A program made the position numbers and the translations under genes. From Rhodoluna sp. (GTDB lineage: Bacteria > Actinomycetota > Actinomycetes > Actinomycetales > Microbacteriaceae), in assembly GCA_024641095.1 (NCBI GenBank), contig JAHEDR010000001.1, forward strand, positions 1 through 64,000: DNA of 64,000 nucleotides, written 5' to 3'. The notes beneath the pieces are model-generated. The model was not told where the DNA came from, did not search any database, and worked only from the letters and a program-made list of their open reading frames with translations. Below, piece after piece: positions 54,782 to 64,000 of this stretch (its first letter is position 1; every line of letters starts with the position of its first letter).

Positions 54782-55669
54782 ATGGCAATTTTTCTAAACG
54801 AAAACTCGCGAATCATCGTTCAGGGTATGACCGGTTCTGAGGGTATGAAGCACACCCGCCGCATGCTGCTTGGTGGCTCAAACATCGTTGGTGGTGTTAA
54901 CCCGCGCAAGGCTGGCGAGACCGTAGATGTTGAAGGCAAGTCACTTCCAGTTTTTGGAACCGTTGCAGAAGCAATGAAGGAAACCGGTGCAAACGTAACC
55001 GTAATCTTCGTACCACCTGCCTTTGCAAAGGCCGCAATGATTGAGGCAATCGACGCCGAGATTCCATTGGCTGTAGCAATCACCGAGGGTATTCCAATTC
55101 ACGACTCTGCTGAAGCTTGGGCTTACAACGTAAACAAGGGTCAGAAGACTCGTCTGATTGGCCCTAACTGCCCAGGCATCATCTCTCCAGGAAAATCAAA
55201 CGCTGGAATCACACCTTCTGACATCACTGGTCCTGGCCCTATCGGGTTGGTCTCAAAGTCAGGAACCCTGACTTACCAAATGATGTTTGAGCTTCGCGAC
55301 ATTGGTATGTCTACCGCAATTGGTATTGGTGGAGACCCGGTTATTGGAACCACTCACATTGATGCGCTTGCAGCGTTCCAGGCAGACCCTGAGACCAAGG
55401 CAATTGTTTTGATTGGTGAAATTGGTGGCGACTCTGAAGAGAAGGCTGCTGCATACATCAAGGCAAACGTTACTAAGCCAGTTGTTGCATACGTTGCTGG
55501 TTTCACTGCTCCTGAAGGTAAGACCATGGGTCACGCCGGTGCGATTGTTTCTGGTTCAGCCGGAACAGCACAGGCAAAGAAGGAAGCATTCGAAGCTGCT
55601 GGCGTAAAGGTTGGCAAGACTCCTTCTGAGACTGCAGCGCTAATGCGCGAAGTTATCAAGAGCCTGTAA
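54782..55669 (+). CDS. sucD: Succinyl-CoA synthetase alpha subunit
   Basis: [63 protein letters not shown]. Confidence 0.97.
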   Translation: MAIFLNENSRIIVQGMTGSEGMKHTRRMLLGGSNIVGGVNPRKAGETVDVEGKSLPVFGTVAEAMKETGANVTVIFVPPAFAKAAMIEAIDAEIPLAVAITEGIPIHDSAEAWAYNVNKGQKTRLIGPNCPGIISPGKSNAGITPSDITGPGPIGLVSKSGTLTYQMMFELRDIGMSTAIGIGGDPVIGTTHIDALAAFQADPETKAIVLIGEIGGDSEEKAAAYIKANVTKPVVAYVAGFTAPEGKTMGHAGAIVSGSAGTAQAKKEAFEAAGVKVGKTPSETAALMREVIKSL

Positions 55670-55705
55670 ACCGTTTTTGCATCGCGCTAGGGGGAGTGTT
55701 TCGCC

Positions 55706-56965
55706 TTGAATCGTCGACTCACTTTTCTTATTGCTGCGTTTGAGGCACTAGTCGTTGCTGGTATTGGTATTGGCATCTTGCTTGCACCGCTTACCGTGGT
55801 GTGGCTTTTTGAAAATGATCCAACCATTGATTGGCTAGTGCCTTTTCGCGCATCTGCAGATGTTTGGATGATGGCCCACGGAACCCGACTAGTTGTGCCC
55901 GAGGGACTGTTTGGTTCGGACACCGTTCCATCATTTGTAATCAGCATGATTCCACTTGGCCTCAGCGCAGTGATTGCCTTCCTTTCAATTCGCCTTGGTC
56001 GCAAACTAACCACGGCGCTTGAGCTGTGGCCAGCCTGGGTTGCAAGCGCACTGGTTTACGGTGGCATCTCACTTTTCCTAAGCACCGCTGCGTATAACGA
56101 GTTTGCCTACCCGGTTACTTGGCAGGGCACATTTTTTCCACCGATGTTCTTTTTGTTCTTCGTTTTGATTGGCTCTTTGTTTGGCAAGCGCCAGGCATTT
56201 GGTGAAGCCGCAAATCTTCCGGAGCCTGCCGAACGAGTTGCACTGCGCAACTGGGCCGAAGACAGATTCAATAATTTGCACTGGGCAATTCGCGCGGTTA
56301 GTGCACCGGCACTGCGTGCGGGCACGGCAGTGGTGGCAATTTTGCTAGCGGTCTCGGCTGTATTCATTGCGGGCATGCTCATCTTGAATTGGATTCAAGT
56401 AATTCGCCTCTACGAAGGGCTGCAGGTTAGCTTTCTTGGTGGCGTAATGGTTACCGCGGGTCAAATGGCCGTGCTGCCAAACCTTGTGGTGTTGGGCGCA
56501 AGCTGGTTTACCGGTGTTGGTTTTCAGATTGGTGCCGGCTCACTAATTTCTCCGGTGGCCACAGTGGTTGGCCCGCTGCCTGCGCTACCAATCATGGCCG
56601 CTCTGCCGATTGGTGAACTTGGCTTTGGCATGATCGCGATCTTGGTTCCACTGGTTGGCGCCTTCGCGGCAACCATTCTGATTCGTCGCCATGCCGACGC
56701 GATTCGTTTTGAATTTGCCTCGGCCTGGAGCGCGGCAATCACCCTTGGACTTTCGATTGCACTGGTAGCTTCCGTGGAGATGGGCCTGTTGGCCGCGATT
56801 GCCTCTGGAGGTATTGGACCTGAGCGCCTGCAGGTGATTGGGGTTAATCCACTCATGGTGGCCGGCGTACTTTTTGTTGAAGTAGCCGCCGTATCGATCT
56901 TGGCTGCTTTCTTCAGTGCCCGCCCAGACAAGCCAGACCACCCGGCCCTGAATCAGCAACGGTAA
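55706..56965 (+). CDS. DUF6350-like multi-TM membrane protein
   Basis: Polytopic protein between sucD and purN, as seen in Actinobacteria; TTG start. Confidence 0.7.
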   Translation: MNRRLTFLIAAFEALVVAGIGIGILLAPLTVVWLFENDPTIDWLVPFRASADVWMMAHGTRLVVPEGLFGSDTVPSFVISMIPLGLSAVIAFLSIRLGRKLTTALELWPAWVASALVYGGISLFLSTAAYNEFAYPVTWQGTFFPPMFFLFFVLIGSLFGKRQAFGEAANLPEPAERVALRNWAEDRFNNLHWAIRAVSAPALRAGTAVVAILLAVSAVFIAGMLILNWIQVIRLYEGLQVSFLGGVMVTAGQMAVLPNLVVLGASWFTGVGFQIGAGSLISPVATVVGPLPALPIMAALPIGELGFGMIAILVPLVGAFAATILIRRHADAIRFEFASAWSAAITLGLSIALVASVEMGLLAAIASGGIGPERLQVIGVNPLMVAGVLFVEVAAVSILAAFFSARPDKPDHPALNQQR

Positions 56966-56974
56966 ACTAGCCAA

Positions 56975-57565
56975 ATGCTCTCGATCGTAGTTCTCATCTC
57001 AGGTTCAGGTTCAAACCTGAAGGCCCTGCTTGAGGCTACAGATAACCCTCTTTTCGGCGCCAAGATTGTTGCCGTGGGTTCCGACAACGCGGCCGATGGT
57101 TTGGCTCACGCAGAACGCTTTGGAGTGCCAACCTTTGTTGTCTCACCGGGCTCATTTGATACTCGCGAAAACTGGGCCAATGTCTTGTTGGCAAATGTGA
57201 ATCACTTCAAGCCAGACCTAGTGGTGCTGGCTGGCTTTATGAAAATTCTGCCGGCAAACTTTGTTGCTGCGCTAACCCCAAATCTTATTAACACTCACCC
57301 TTCTCTGCTACCTGCATTCCCAGGTGCTCACGCCGTGCGTGATGCGCTTGATGCAAAGGCGCAGGTTACCGGGGTGACCATTCACGTTGTCGACGAAGGT
57401 GTTGACACCGGGCCGCACATTGCACAAGCAAGCGTGCTGGTCTTGGCAGAAGATAGCGAAGCCGAACTACACGAACGCATCAAAGCAGTTGAGCGTGAGT
57501 TGCTAGTTTCAACCGTCAGAGATATCGCTGCAAAGAAAATCCACCTTCCATCACTTTCTAAATAA
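56975..57565 (+). CDS. purN: Phosphoribosylglycinamide formyltransferase
   Basis: IVVLISGSGSNLKALLEA, INTHPSLLPAFPGAHAVRDALDAKAQVTGVTIHVVDEGVDTGP. Confidence 0.96.
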   Translation: MLSIVVLISGSGSNLKALLEATDNPLFGAKIVAVGSDNAADGLAHAERFGVPTFVVSPGSFDTRENWANVLLANVNHFKPDLVVLAGFMKILPANFVAALTPNLINTHPSLLPAFPGAHAVRDALDAKAQVTGVTIHVVDEGVDTGPHIAQASVLVLAEDSEAELHERIKAVERELLVSTVRDIAAKKIHLPSLSK

Positions 57566-57577
57566 GGGGCTTCCACC

Positions 57578-59230
57578 ATGGCCGCACACAACGACCACAA
57601 GCCAGCAGATTACCGTCACCGCGATCGCGTTGAAATTAAGCGAGCACTTCTTTCTGTCTCTGACAAAACCGGACTTCTTGAACTTGCGCAGGCGCTGGCT
57701 GCGGCAGGTGTAGACATCGTTTCAACCGGTGGAACCTTTGCCGCGCTGCAGGCTGCGGGAATTAAGGTGACCGAGGTTTCACAAATCACCGGATTCCCAG
57801 AATCACTTGATGGCCGCGTAAAGACTCTGCACCCAAAGGTGCACGGCGGGCTCCTTGCCGACATGCGTTTAGTAGCGCACGAACAGCAGCTTGCCGAACT
57901 TGGAATCGTAGCGTTCCAGTTGGTTGTGGTGAACCTTTACCCATTCGTGCAGACCGTGCAGTCTGGCGCCAAGGGTGATGCCGTTGTTGAACAGATTGAC
58001 ATTGGTGGCCCAGCTATGGTTCGCGCATCAGCCAAGAACCACGCCAACGTGGCCATCGTGGTTGACCCGGCCAAGTACTCAGAGATCATCACCGCGGTTC
58101 GCGATGGTGGAACCACACTGGCTCAGCGTCGTGAGCTTGCCTACGTGGCTTTCTCGCACACCGCCAGATACGACTCAGCAGTAGCCAACTGGTTTGCCGC
58201 CAAACTCGAGGGCGAATGGAAACGCGCAGCGGGGCAAAAGGGTGACATTGAGAATGCAAACCCTGGCTTTGCTCCAGAGGTAAGCATCAAGGGTCAACTG
58301 GCCAACGTGCTTCGCTATGGCGAGAACTCACACCAGGCCGCGGCGCTTTACCGCACTACCGGCGAAGGGTCGGTGTCGGGTATTGCTCAGGCTCGTCAGT
58401 TTGGCGGCAAAGAGATGTCTTATAACAACTACGTAGATGCCGATGCTGCACTTCGCGCTGCCTACGATTTCAACGAGCCAGCCGTGGCAATCATTAAGCA
58501 CGCAAACCCTTGTGGAATTGCAATTGGTGACGCATCTACTGCAGATGTGATTGCAGATGCTCACGCAAAGGCTCACATGTGCGACCCGGTTTCGGCTTTT
58601 GGTGGTGTGATTGCTACCAACCGTCCGGTTACCGCAACCATGGCCAAGCAGGTTGCCAGCATTTTCACCGAGGTCATCATTGCGCCTTCTTACGAGATTG
58701 AAGCGTTAAGCATTTTGCTTGAGAAGAAAAACTTGCGCGTACTTGAGTTGCCAGCAAACTACTCGCGCGACGCACTTGAGTACAAGCAAATCTCTGGTGG
58801 CCTGTTGGTGCAGCAACCCGATGAATTCTCACAGTTCAACTCACAGGGTTGGAAGCTGGTTACCGGTCGCAAGGCCGATGCCGAAACTATGAAGGAACTT
58901 GAGTTTGCTTGGCGTGCATGTCGTGCGGTGAAGTCAAACGGAATTCTTCTTGCGCGTGAAGGCGCATCAGTTGGCGTTGGAATGGGCCAGGTAAACCGCG
59001 TTGATTCTTGCAAGCTTGCAGTAGAACGTGCCGAGTCACGCGCCAAGGGTTCGGTTGCGGCATCAGATGCATTCTTCCCGTTTGCCGATGGCCTACAGAT
59101 TCTGATTGATGCTGGCGTGCGTGCCGTGGTTCAGCCTGGTGGTTCAGTTCGCGATGAAGAGGTGATTGCTGCAGCCGAGGCCGCAGGCATCACCATGTAC
59201 TTCACTGGCGAACGTCACTTCTTCCACTAA
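57578..59230 (+). CDS. purH: Bifunctional AICAR formyltransferase / IMP cyclohydrolase
   Basis: [61 protein letters not shown]. Confidence 0.97.
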   Translation: MAAHNDHKPADYRHRDRVEIKRALLSVSDKTGLLELAQALAAAGVDIVSTGGTFAALQAAGIKVTEVSQITGFPESLDGRVKTLHPKVHGGLLADMRLVAHEQQLAELGIVAFQLVVVNLYPFVQTVQSGAKGDAVVEQIDIGGPAMVRASAKNHANVAIVVDPAKYSEIITAVRDGGTTLAQRRELAYVAFSHTARYDSAVANWFAAKLEGEWKRAAGQKGDIENANPGFAPEVSIKGQLANVLRYGENSHQAAALYRTTGEGSVSGIAQARQFGGKEMSYNNYVDADAALRAAYDFNEPAVAIIKHANPCGIAIGDASTADVIADAHAKAHMCDPVSAFGGVIATNRPVTATMAKQVASIFTEVIIAPSYEIEALSILLEKKNLRVLELPANYSRDALEYKQISGGLLVQQPDEFSQFNSQGWKLVTGRKADAETMKELEFAWRACRAVKSNGILLAREGASVGVGMGQVNRVDSCKLAVERAESRAKGSVAASDAFFPFADGLQILIDAGVRAVVQPGGSVRDEEVIAAAEAAGITMYFTGERHFFH

Positions 59231-60621
59231 TTTCCACTAATCGCTACAGCGGTTTTTGGTTCAAGGGCAACGGTGAACTTGCCGTCATTGCCAACCACAA
59301 TTTGCTTTCCAGAAATCGCATCGGTGTAGGTTCCTGCCGGCATCTTGGTTTGAACGGTCATTTCCACCGGCTTGTCGGTTCCGTTAATCGCAACCTGACC
59401 GCGGTCACCGCGGCCGAATGACAACAATCCCGCTCTGCCAGTTGATTCGGTAATTGGAGTGTTGCCAACCGCATCGCGCCAGGCAATCATTCCCTTGATT
59501 GCCTTCCATCGGTGTTGGCAAGTGAATTGAAGATTCTCGTAGGTAGTTTGAGGCTCACTTGAATTTGTTGGGCAAACCACGTCTGCCACGCGTCCATCTG
59601 GCAATAGCGCCGGAGCTTCATCGCGGTCATCAAATGCGTAACCGGAATACATCATTGGTTTTCCGTAATCAGAAGCCAAGGTGTAAATAAATGCCAACTG
59701 CTGAGCCATAGCGTCTGAAGTATTGATTGCCTCGCCGCTGCGCTCGGTGTCATGGTTGGTAACCATGGTCACGGTCTTATCGGAATCAAGCAGGTTGGTG
59801 CTCTTAATGCGTTTAGGCAGGTTGCTTGCGCCAAGGTTATTTGTGAAGGCCTTCTTCATTAGACGCGGCCAATCAAACTCCCACAAATCACCGGTTGCGT
59901 AGTACTGGGTGATGTCTGGGTGCTCGTCGCCGGCAACTTCTTGCAAGAAATATGTATTGGCAGGTAGACCCGCTTTGATCCATTGCAAGTCAGCGGCCGG
60001 AATGTGTCTTGCGGCATCAATGCGGAAACCAAACACTCCAAGAGAAAGAAGATCGTTAAGGTATCCACTGATTTTTTGGCGAACATTATTGCGCTCGGTG
60101 GCTAAGTCAGAAAGGCTCAGTAGCTCGTAGTTTTGGATTTGATTTTGATCACTCCAGTTGCCAATTGGCAGGCGGCCCGGGTGGAAGTCGTCGGTGTTGT
60201 ATAGACCTGGGTGAGAGTACTTCACAAATTTCTCACCGGTCCAGGCGGTTCCAGAACGAATGCCCACCATGTGGTTAATCACGGCGTCTGCAATTACCTT
60301 CACGCCGGCGCTCTTGCAGTCGCTAACCATTTTGGCAAATTGCTCGCGTGTGCCGAGTCTTGATTCAATTTCATAACTGACCGGTTGATAGTGTGACCAC
60401 CACTGCGGCACCGCAATGTGATTTTGTGGCGGCATAACCAGCACCCAGTCAAAGCCTGCGGGGCCAATGTTTGCTTTGCACTCCTTGCCAACCGATTCCC
60501 AGTTCCACATGAAGAGTTGCAGCCCAACCTCATTCTTTGAGATTCCGCTGTTGTTGGCTGGGGCAGCGGAACACCCAGTCAAGGCAAGCAGGGTTATCAG
60601 AACGAGGGCAAGTTTCTTCAT
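59227..60621 (-). CDS. Secreted GH13 alpha-amylase lipoprotein
   Basis: Lipobox LALTGC; GH13 regions [26 protein letters not shown] (Glu) and [10 protein letters not shown]. Confidence 0.9.
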   Translation of the reverse strand: MKKLALVLITLLALTGCSAAPANNSGISKNEVGLQLFMWNWESVGKECKANIGPAGFDWVLVMPPQNHIAVPQWWSHYQPVSYEIESRLGTREQFAKMVSDCKSAGVKVIADAVINHMVGIRSGTAWTGEKFVKYSHPGLYNTDDFHPGRLPIGNWSDQNQIQNYELLSLSDLATERNNVRQKISGYLNDLLSLGVFGFRIDAARHIPAADLQWIKAGLPANTYFLQEVAGDEHPDITQYYATGDLWEFDWPRLMKKAFTNNLGASNLPKRIKSTNLLDSDKTVTMVTNHDTERSGEAINTSDAMAQQLAFIYTLASDYGKPMMYSGYAFDDRDEAPALLPDGRVADVVCPTNSSEPQTTYENLQFTCQHRWKAIKGMIAWRDAVGNTPITESTGRAGLLSFGRGDRGQVAINGTDKPVEMTVQTKMPAGTYTDAISGKQIVVGNDGKFTVALEPKTAVAISGN

Positions 60622-60683
60622 GCACATCAGCCTAGGTCAACCAGCGATATCTGTGGATAACTCGAACAGGGAACTTTTCTGAG

Positions 60684-62915
60684 TTGTTTGCTTTTGCTAT
60701 GCAAGTCATAAACAAAATGCGCTGGCTTAGGTCGGCATCTATATCCGTAACTCTTGCTGTGCTGTTCGGGGGATTGGTTGCGCAATCGGTTCGGGCTGTT
60801 AGCAGCAATCCAACACCGGTTTGTGTTGGAGCCTCTTGCTCTGTAACTTTTGAATCCACGGGTGACTATTACCTCTGGACTCCGCCAGCGGGAGCAAAGA
60901 ATATTTCATTCGATCTCATGGGTGCGCAGGGCGGAAGATCTGGTGGTCTTGGCGGCCGAGTAACCGGAGCACTAACCACAACACCAACCTCGCTTTACAT
61001 CTATGTAGGTGGAGCCGGCAATCAAGGCTCCGGTGCAGCTGGTGGTTTTAATGGCGGCGGAAACGCCGGCGGTGGCCGAGGTGACGAAGGCTCGGGAGGT
61101 GGCGCCACCGATATTCGAACCACAACCTCAATGAATGACCGCGTTGCCGTGGCCGGTGGTGGCGGAGGTTCCGGTGGGTTCAGCGGTGGAGTGGGTGGTT
61201 CAGCTGGTGGCCTAAATGCATCGGCCGGAACCAGTGGCCAAGGTCAAGGTGGATCCGGCGCAACTCAATCATCGGGCGGTAACGGCGGCTACCCTAACGG
61301 TGGTAGCTGGGGAACCAGCGGCGACTACGGCGTTGGTGGCTCCGGCGGCTCTAGCTCTGTCTCTGGTGGTGGCGGTGGAGGCGGAGGCTTCTACGGCGGC
61401 GGTGGCGGTGGCGCCGACATTGACACCTGTTGTTCAAACGCGGGTGGTGGCGGTGGTGGTTCATCGTGGAGCCACTCGGTGCAAACCACATCTGTCTCGC
61501 ACACAGCCGCGTATCGCTCTGGCGCAGGCCTGGCAATTCTCACGTATGCCATGCCACCAAGTGCAAAAACCTTTGCTGCTGCCAGCAATCTAACTAACGC
61601 ATCTTCAATCAGCTATAACCTAGTGTTCAACGAATCGGTCACTGGGTTAAATAACACCGATTTTCTAACCACCGGCTCCACCGCAACGTGCACGGGAATT
61701 GCAGTTACCGGAGGCGGTACAACTTATTCGGTTGCGGTGCAAGGTTGCAGTGTTGGCACGGTGAAACTAACGCTGGTTGCCAATTCGGTCAGCGGAGTTC
61801 TTGCTGGTCCGGCCACCGATAAGATTGCCAGCGATGTGGTGATTGAAAGAACGGCGCCTACGGTTTCTGTCACGCCACCAACAACTCCAACGTCGGCAAC
61901 GACATTGCAATATGCCGTCTTGTTTTCGGAATCCGTCACCGGTTTGGCAGCAGATGATTTCACGGTTACCGGAACATCGTGCCAGTTAGGAGTGCTTGCA
62001 GGAACAGCGGCAAGCTACACGGTGACTGTAATTGGTTGCGCCGATACCGCTTTGGCCAAACTGAACCTCAACATCAATTCCGTGGCCGACTTAGCCGGCA
62101 ACATGGGGCCTGCGGCTGCGCCGGTCATTGGTTCGGTGCAGATAGATCGACTGGCTCCGGTTGGCACCTGGGCAAGTGCTGCGGCAACCAGTTATGTGAG
62201 CCCAAGTTTTGAAATTGATTTTGCGGAATCGGTAAATGGTTTGGTGGCCTCAGATTTCTTAATGATTGGTGCTGCAACAAGCTGTGTCATCTCAGTCACC
62301 GAGGTTCAAGCTGGCCTAAAGTTCAACATCGCAACCTCGGGTTGTTCTGACGGCAGCGTGCAGGTCTTGATGAATGCAAACTCCTACACCGATTCCCTTG
62401 GCAACACCGGTCCAACAATTGTGAGTGCCTCTGCGGTAACCACCAAGATTGCTCAGCCGGCACCAACCCCAACACCTACGCCAACACCAACACCAGTCCC
62501 TACGGTTTCTGCAGCCCCTGTAGTCGTGCAGCAACCTTTACCACCTGCGCCTCCAGAGCCAGAACAATCCCAATCGGATGTTGGGCAGCTGCCAAGTGCA
62601 ATTTCTGAACCAAAAGAAATTCCTGCCGGTACCGAATTGGTTGCCGCACAGCCAGTGCGCAAGACTTACGCTTTTACGCCGCAGGTTGTAGTTGTTGAAG
62701 AACCGGTTGCTGAAAACCCACACGGTTACGACCTAGATGAAACGCAAATCACCGTGCGGAATCCAACCGATCCAAAACCAATTGGTCGGCAGGTTGATTG
62801 GCGAATAGCCGCAACGATTGGCTTAGGTGCAATTTCAGTGACGCTAGCGCTGATTGGAATTACAAAAGGGGCTCGACTAGCGCGAACCAGAAGGTTGGTT
62901 AAGAAATATGCCTGA
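60684..62915 (+). CDS. Large surface-anchored glycine-rich protein with three Ig-like repeats and a C-terminal TM
   Basis: Signal peptide; Gly-rich GGGATDIR segment; three xxESVxGLxxxDF...C...GC repeats; PTPTPTPTPVP linker; TM + basic tail. Confidence 0.85.
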   Translation: MFAFAMQVINKMRWLRSASISVTLAVLFGGLVAQSVRAVSSNPTPVCVGASCSVTFESTGDYYLWTPPAGAKNISFDLMGAQGGRSGGLGGRVTGALTTTPTSLYIYVGGAGNQGSGAAGGFNGGGNAGGGRGDEGSGGGATDIRTTTSMNDRVAVAGGGGGSGGFSGGVGGSAGGLNASAGTSGQGQGGSGATQSSGGNGGYPNGGSWGTSGDYGVGGSGGSSSVSGGGGGGGGFYGGGGGGADIDTCCSNAGGGGGGSSWSHSVQTTSVSHTAAYRSGAGLAILTYAMPPSAKTFAAASNLTNASSISYNLVFNESVTGLNNTDFLTTGSTATCTGIAVTGGGTTYSVAVQGCSVGTVKLTLVANSVSGVLAGPATDKIASDVVIERTAPTVSVTPPTTPTSATTLQYAVLFSESVTGLAADDFTVTGTSCQLGVLAGTAASYTVTVIGCADTALAKLNLNINSVADLAGNMGPAAAPVIGSVQIDRLAPVGTWASAAATSYVSPSFEIDFAESVNGLVASDFLMIGAATSCVISVTEVQAGLKFNIATSGCSDGSVQVLMNANSYTDSLGNTGPTIVSASAVTTKIAQPAPTPTPTPTPTPVPTVSAAPVVVQQPLPPAPPEPEQSQSDVGQLPSAISEPKEIPAGTELVAAQPVRKTYAFTPQVVVVEEPVAENPHGYDLDETQITVRNPTDPKPIGRQVDWRIAATIGLGAISVTLALIGITKGARLARTRRLVKKYA
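61552..62455 (+). repeat. Three tandem Ig-like domain repeats (about 300 bp each)
   Basis: FNESVTGLNNTDF..TC..GCSVG / FSESVTGLAADDF..SC..GCADT / FAESVNGLVASDF..SC..GCSDG. Confidence 0.8.
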
Positions 62916-62930
62916 TGCGGCGCAACGTTA

Positions 62931-63788
62931 TTAGCTAAAAATAATTGTGCGTTCGCCGTCAAGCAGAACTCGTCGTTCTGCAAACCAACGCACGGCCTGG
63001 GTGAGGGTCTTTGACTCTACGTCTTGACCAATCGAAACCAAACGCTTCTTTGAGTCTGAGTGCTCAACACGAACAACGTTTTGTTCGATGATCGGACCCT
63101 CATCCAAGTCGGCTGTTACAAAGTGTGCAGTAGCACCAATCAACTTCACGCCACGAGCGTGTGCCTGAGCGTAGGGGTTAGCACCCTTGAAGCCTGGAAG
63201 GAATGAGTGGTGAATGTTAATGATCTTGCCTTCAAACTCTTTGCAGAATTCTTCGCTCAGCACCTGCATGTATCGGGCTAAAACAATAAGTTCAATACCA
63301 GCGGTCTTGATGTAGGTGCGCAGCATGTTTTCGAAAGCTCGCTTATCGGTGTCACCGGTAATTGGGTGAACCTCAAATGGAATGCCGTAGAACTCGGCAA
63401 GGCCCTGAAGGTCTGAGTGGTTTCCAAAAACGGCCGGAAGCTCAACCGGCAACTGGCCCGCACGCTGGCGGAAAAGAATGTCGTTTAGGCAGTGGGCGCT
63501 CTTTGAGACCAAGACCAGGGTCTTCATCTTGCGGCCAACCTCGTCTAGCTCCCAGGTCATACCGTAGCGCTGGGCCACTGGGGCAATCTGGCCTTCAAAG
63601 TGCTCCCTAGGCACAGCCGACTCAATCTGCAGGCGCATAAAGAAGCGGCCAGTGTCGTCTGATGTGAACTGCGATGACTCGGTGATGTTTCCGTTAGCCG
63701 CCACGATTGCCCCAGAAATAGCGTGGACAATTCCAGGCTGATCTTTGCAAACGAGGGTGAGTACCCAGTGGGTATTGGCTGTAGTCAT
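62931..63788 (-). CDS. purU: Formyltetrahydrofolate deformylase
   Basis: LTLVCKDQPGIVHAISGAIVAANGNITESSQF (ACT), VLVSKSAHCLNDIL, INIHHSFLPGFKGANPYAQAHARGVKLIGATAHFVT. Confidence 0.95.
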   Translation of the reverse strand: MTTANTHWVLTLVCKDQPGIVHAISGAIVAANGNITESSQFTSDDTGRFFMRLQIESAVPREHFEGQIAPVAQRYGMTWELDEVGRKMKTLVLVSKSAHCLNDILFRQRAGQLPVELPAVFGNHSDLQGLAEFYGIPFEVHPITGDTDKRAFENMLRTYIKTAGIELIVLARYMQVLSEEFCKEFEGKIINIHHSFLPGFKGANPYAQAHARGVKLIGATAHFVTADLDEGPIIEQNVVRVEHSDSKKRLVSIGQDVESKTLTQAVRWFAERRVLLDGERTIIFS

Positions 63789-63842
63789 AGGCTCAAGTTT
63801 AGGTCAAGGCCCCAAATAACGGGCCTGTGCGGGGTTTTGGGT

Positions 63843-63971
63843 TTAGCCAAGCGGGTCGTTGTCGTTACGACGCTTGTGGGTCACGGCCTGAATGGCCACG
63901 TAAATACCCAGGGCTACGCCAAGAACGATCATTCCAGCACCGATAAGCACAGGCAGTGGCAGACCATTCAT
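63843..63971 (-). CDS. Small single-TM protein (42 aa), not in the supplied ORF track
   Basis: Manual translation MNGLPLPVLIGAGMIVLGVALGIYVAIQAVTHKRRNDNDPLG*; hydrophobic segment plus charged tail. Confidence 0.5.
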   Translation of the reverse strand: MNGLPLPVLIGAGMIVLGVALGIYVAIQAVTHKRRNDNDPLG

Positions 63972-64000
63972 ATTCGCTAATCCCTAATTTTGACTACCCG

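Noticed and set aside
57004-57021. TTCAGGT-TCAA-ACCTGAA hairpin early in purN
   Set aside because: Short stem within the conserved GSGSNL coding motif; chance formation is likely.
60900-61480. Long minus-strand and alternate-frame ORFs in the Gly-rich region (e.g. 61216..61593)
   Set aside because: By-products of GC-rich glycine codons; the + frame 60684..62915 has signal peptide, domains and anchor.
62461-62500. Short CCAACACC-type repeats resembling a repeat array
   Set aside because: In-frame Thr-Pro linker (PTPTPTPTPVP) of a surface protein; not CRISPR.

Overview
The window reads as a vertically inherited, densely coded actinobacterial chromosome segment. By inference it comes from the freshwater Luna-type Microbacteriaceae (Rhodoluna/Aquiluna-like), given the actinorhodopsin, compact gene spacing and intermediate GC. 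I see no mobile elements, CRISPR arrays, rRNA or tRNA genes. Contents in order: (i) the 3' end of a rhamnulokinase gene, lldD, a pirin, a succinate-semialdehyde dehydrogenase and a CitE-like lyase; (ii) the S10-spc-alpha ribosomal protein superoperon, rpsJ to rplQ, with secY, adk, map, infA, rpmJ and rpoA, then truA, rplM-rpsI and glmM; (iii) a GyrI-like protein and an actinorhodopsin gene inserted in an otherwise housekeeping glmM/coaA/glmS/acpS/alr/tsaE/tsaB/tsaD neighbourhood; (iv) a RimI-TsaD fusion gene; (v) an orphan groES behind a perfect CIRCE element; (vi) a seven-gene minus-strand operon joining a Liv-type ABC transporter to a PLP decarboxylase, N-carbamoylputrescine amidase and agmatine deiminase, with a convergent binding-protein gene; (vii) guaB/guaB3/SURF1/DUF3817/guaA, a GDPD, pcrA, sucCD, a DUF6350-like protein, purN and purH; (viii) a lipoprotein alpha-amylase divergent from a large Gly-rich Ig-like surface protein, then purU. 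The points most worth follow-up are strong terminator-like hairpins inside the first codons of rarD and truA, the polyamine/Liv operon, the RimI-TsaD fusion, a LivH permease with an added extracytoplasmic domain, structured leaders of ribosomal operons, and the actinorhodopsin insertion. No wholly unprecedented system can be demonstrated from sequence alone.
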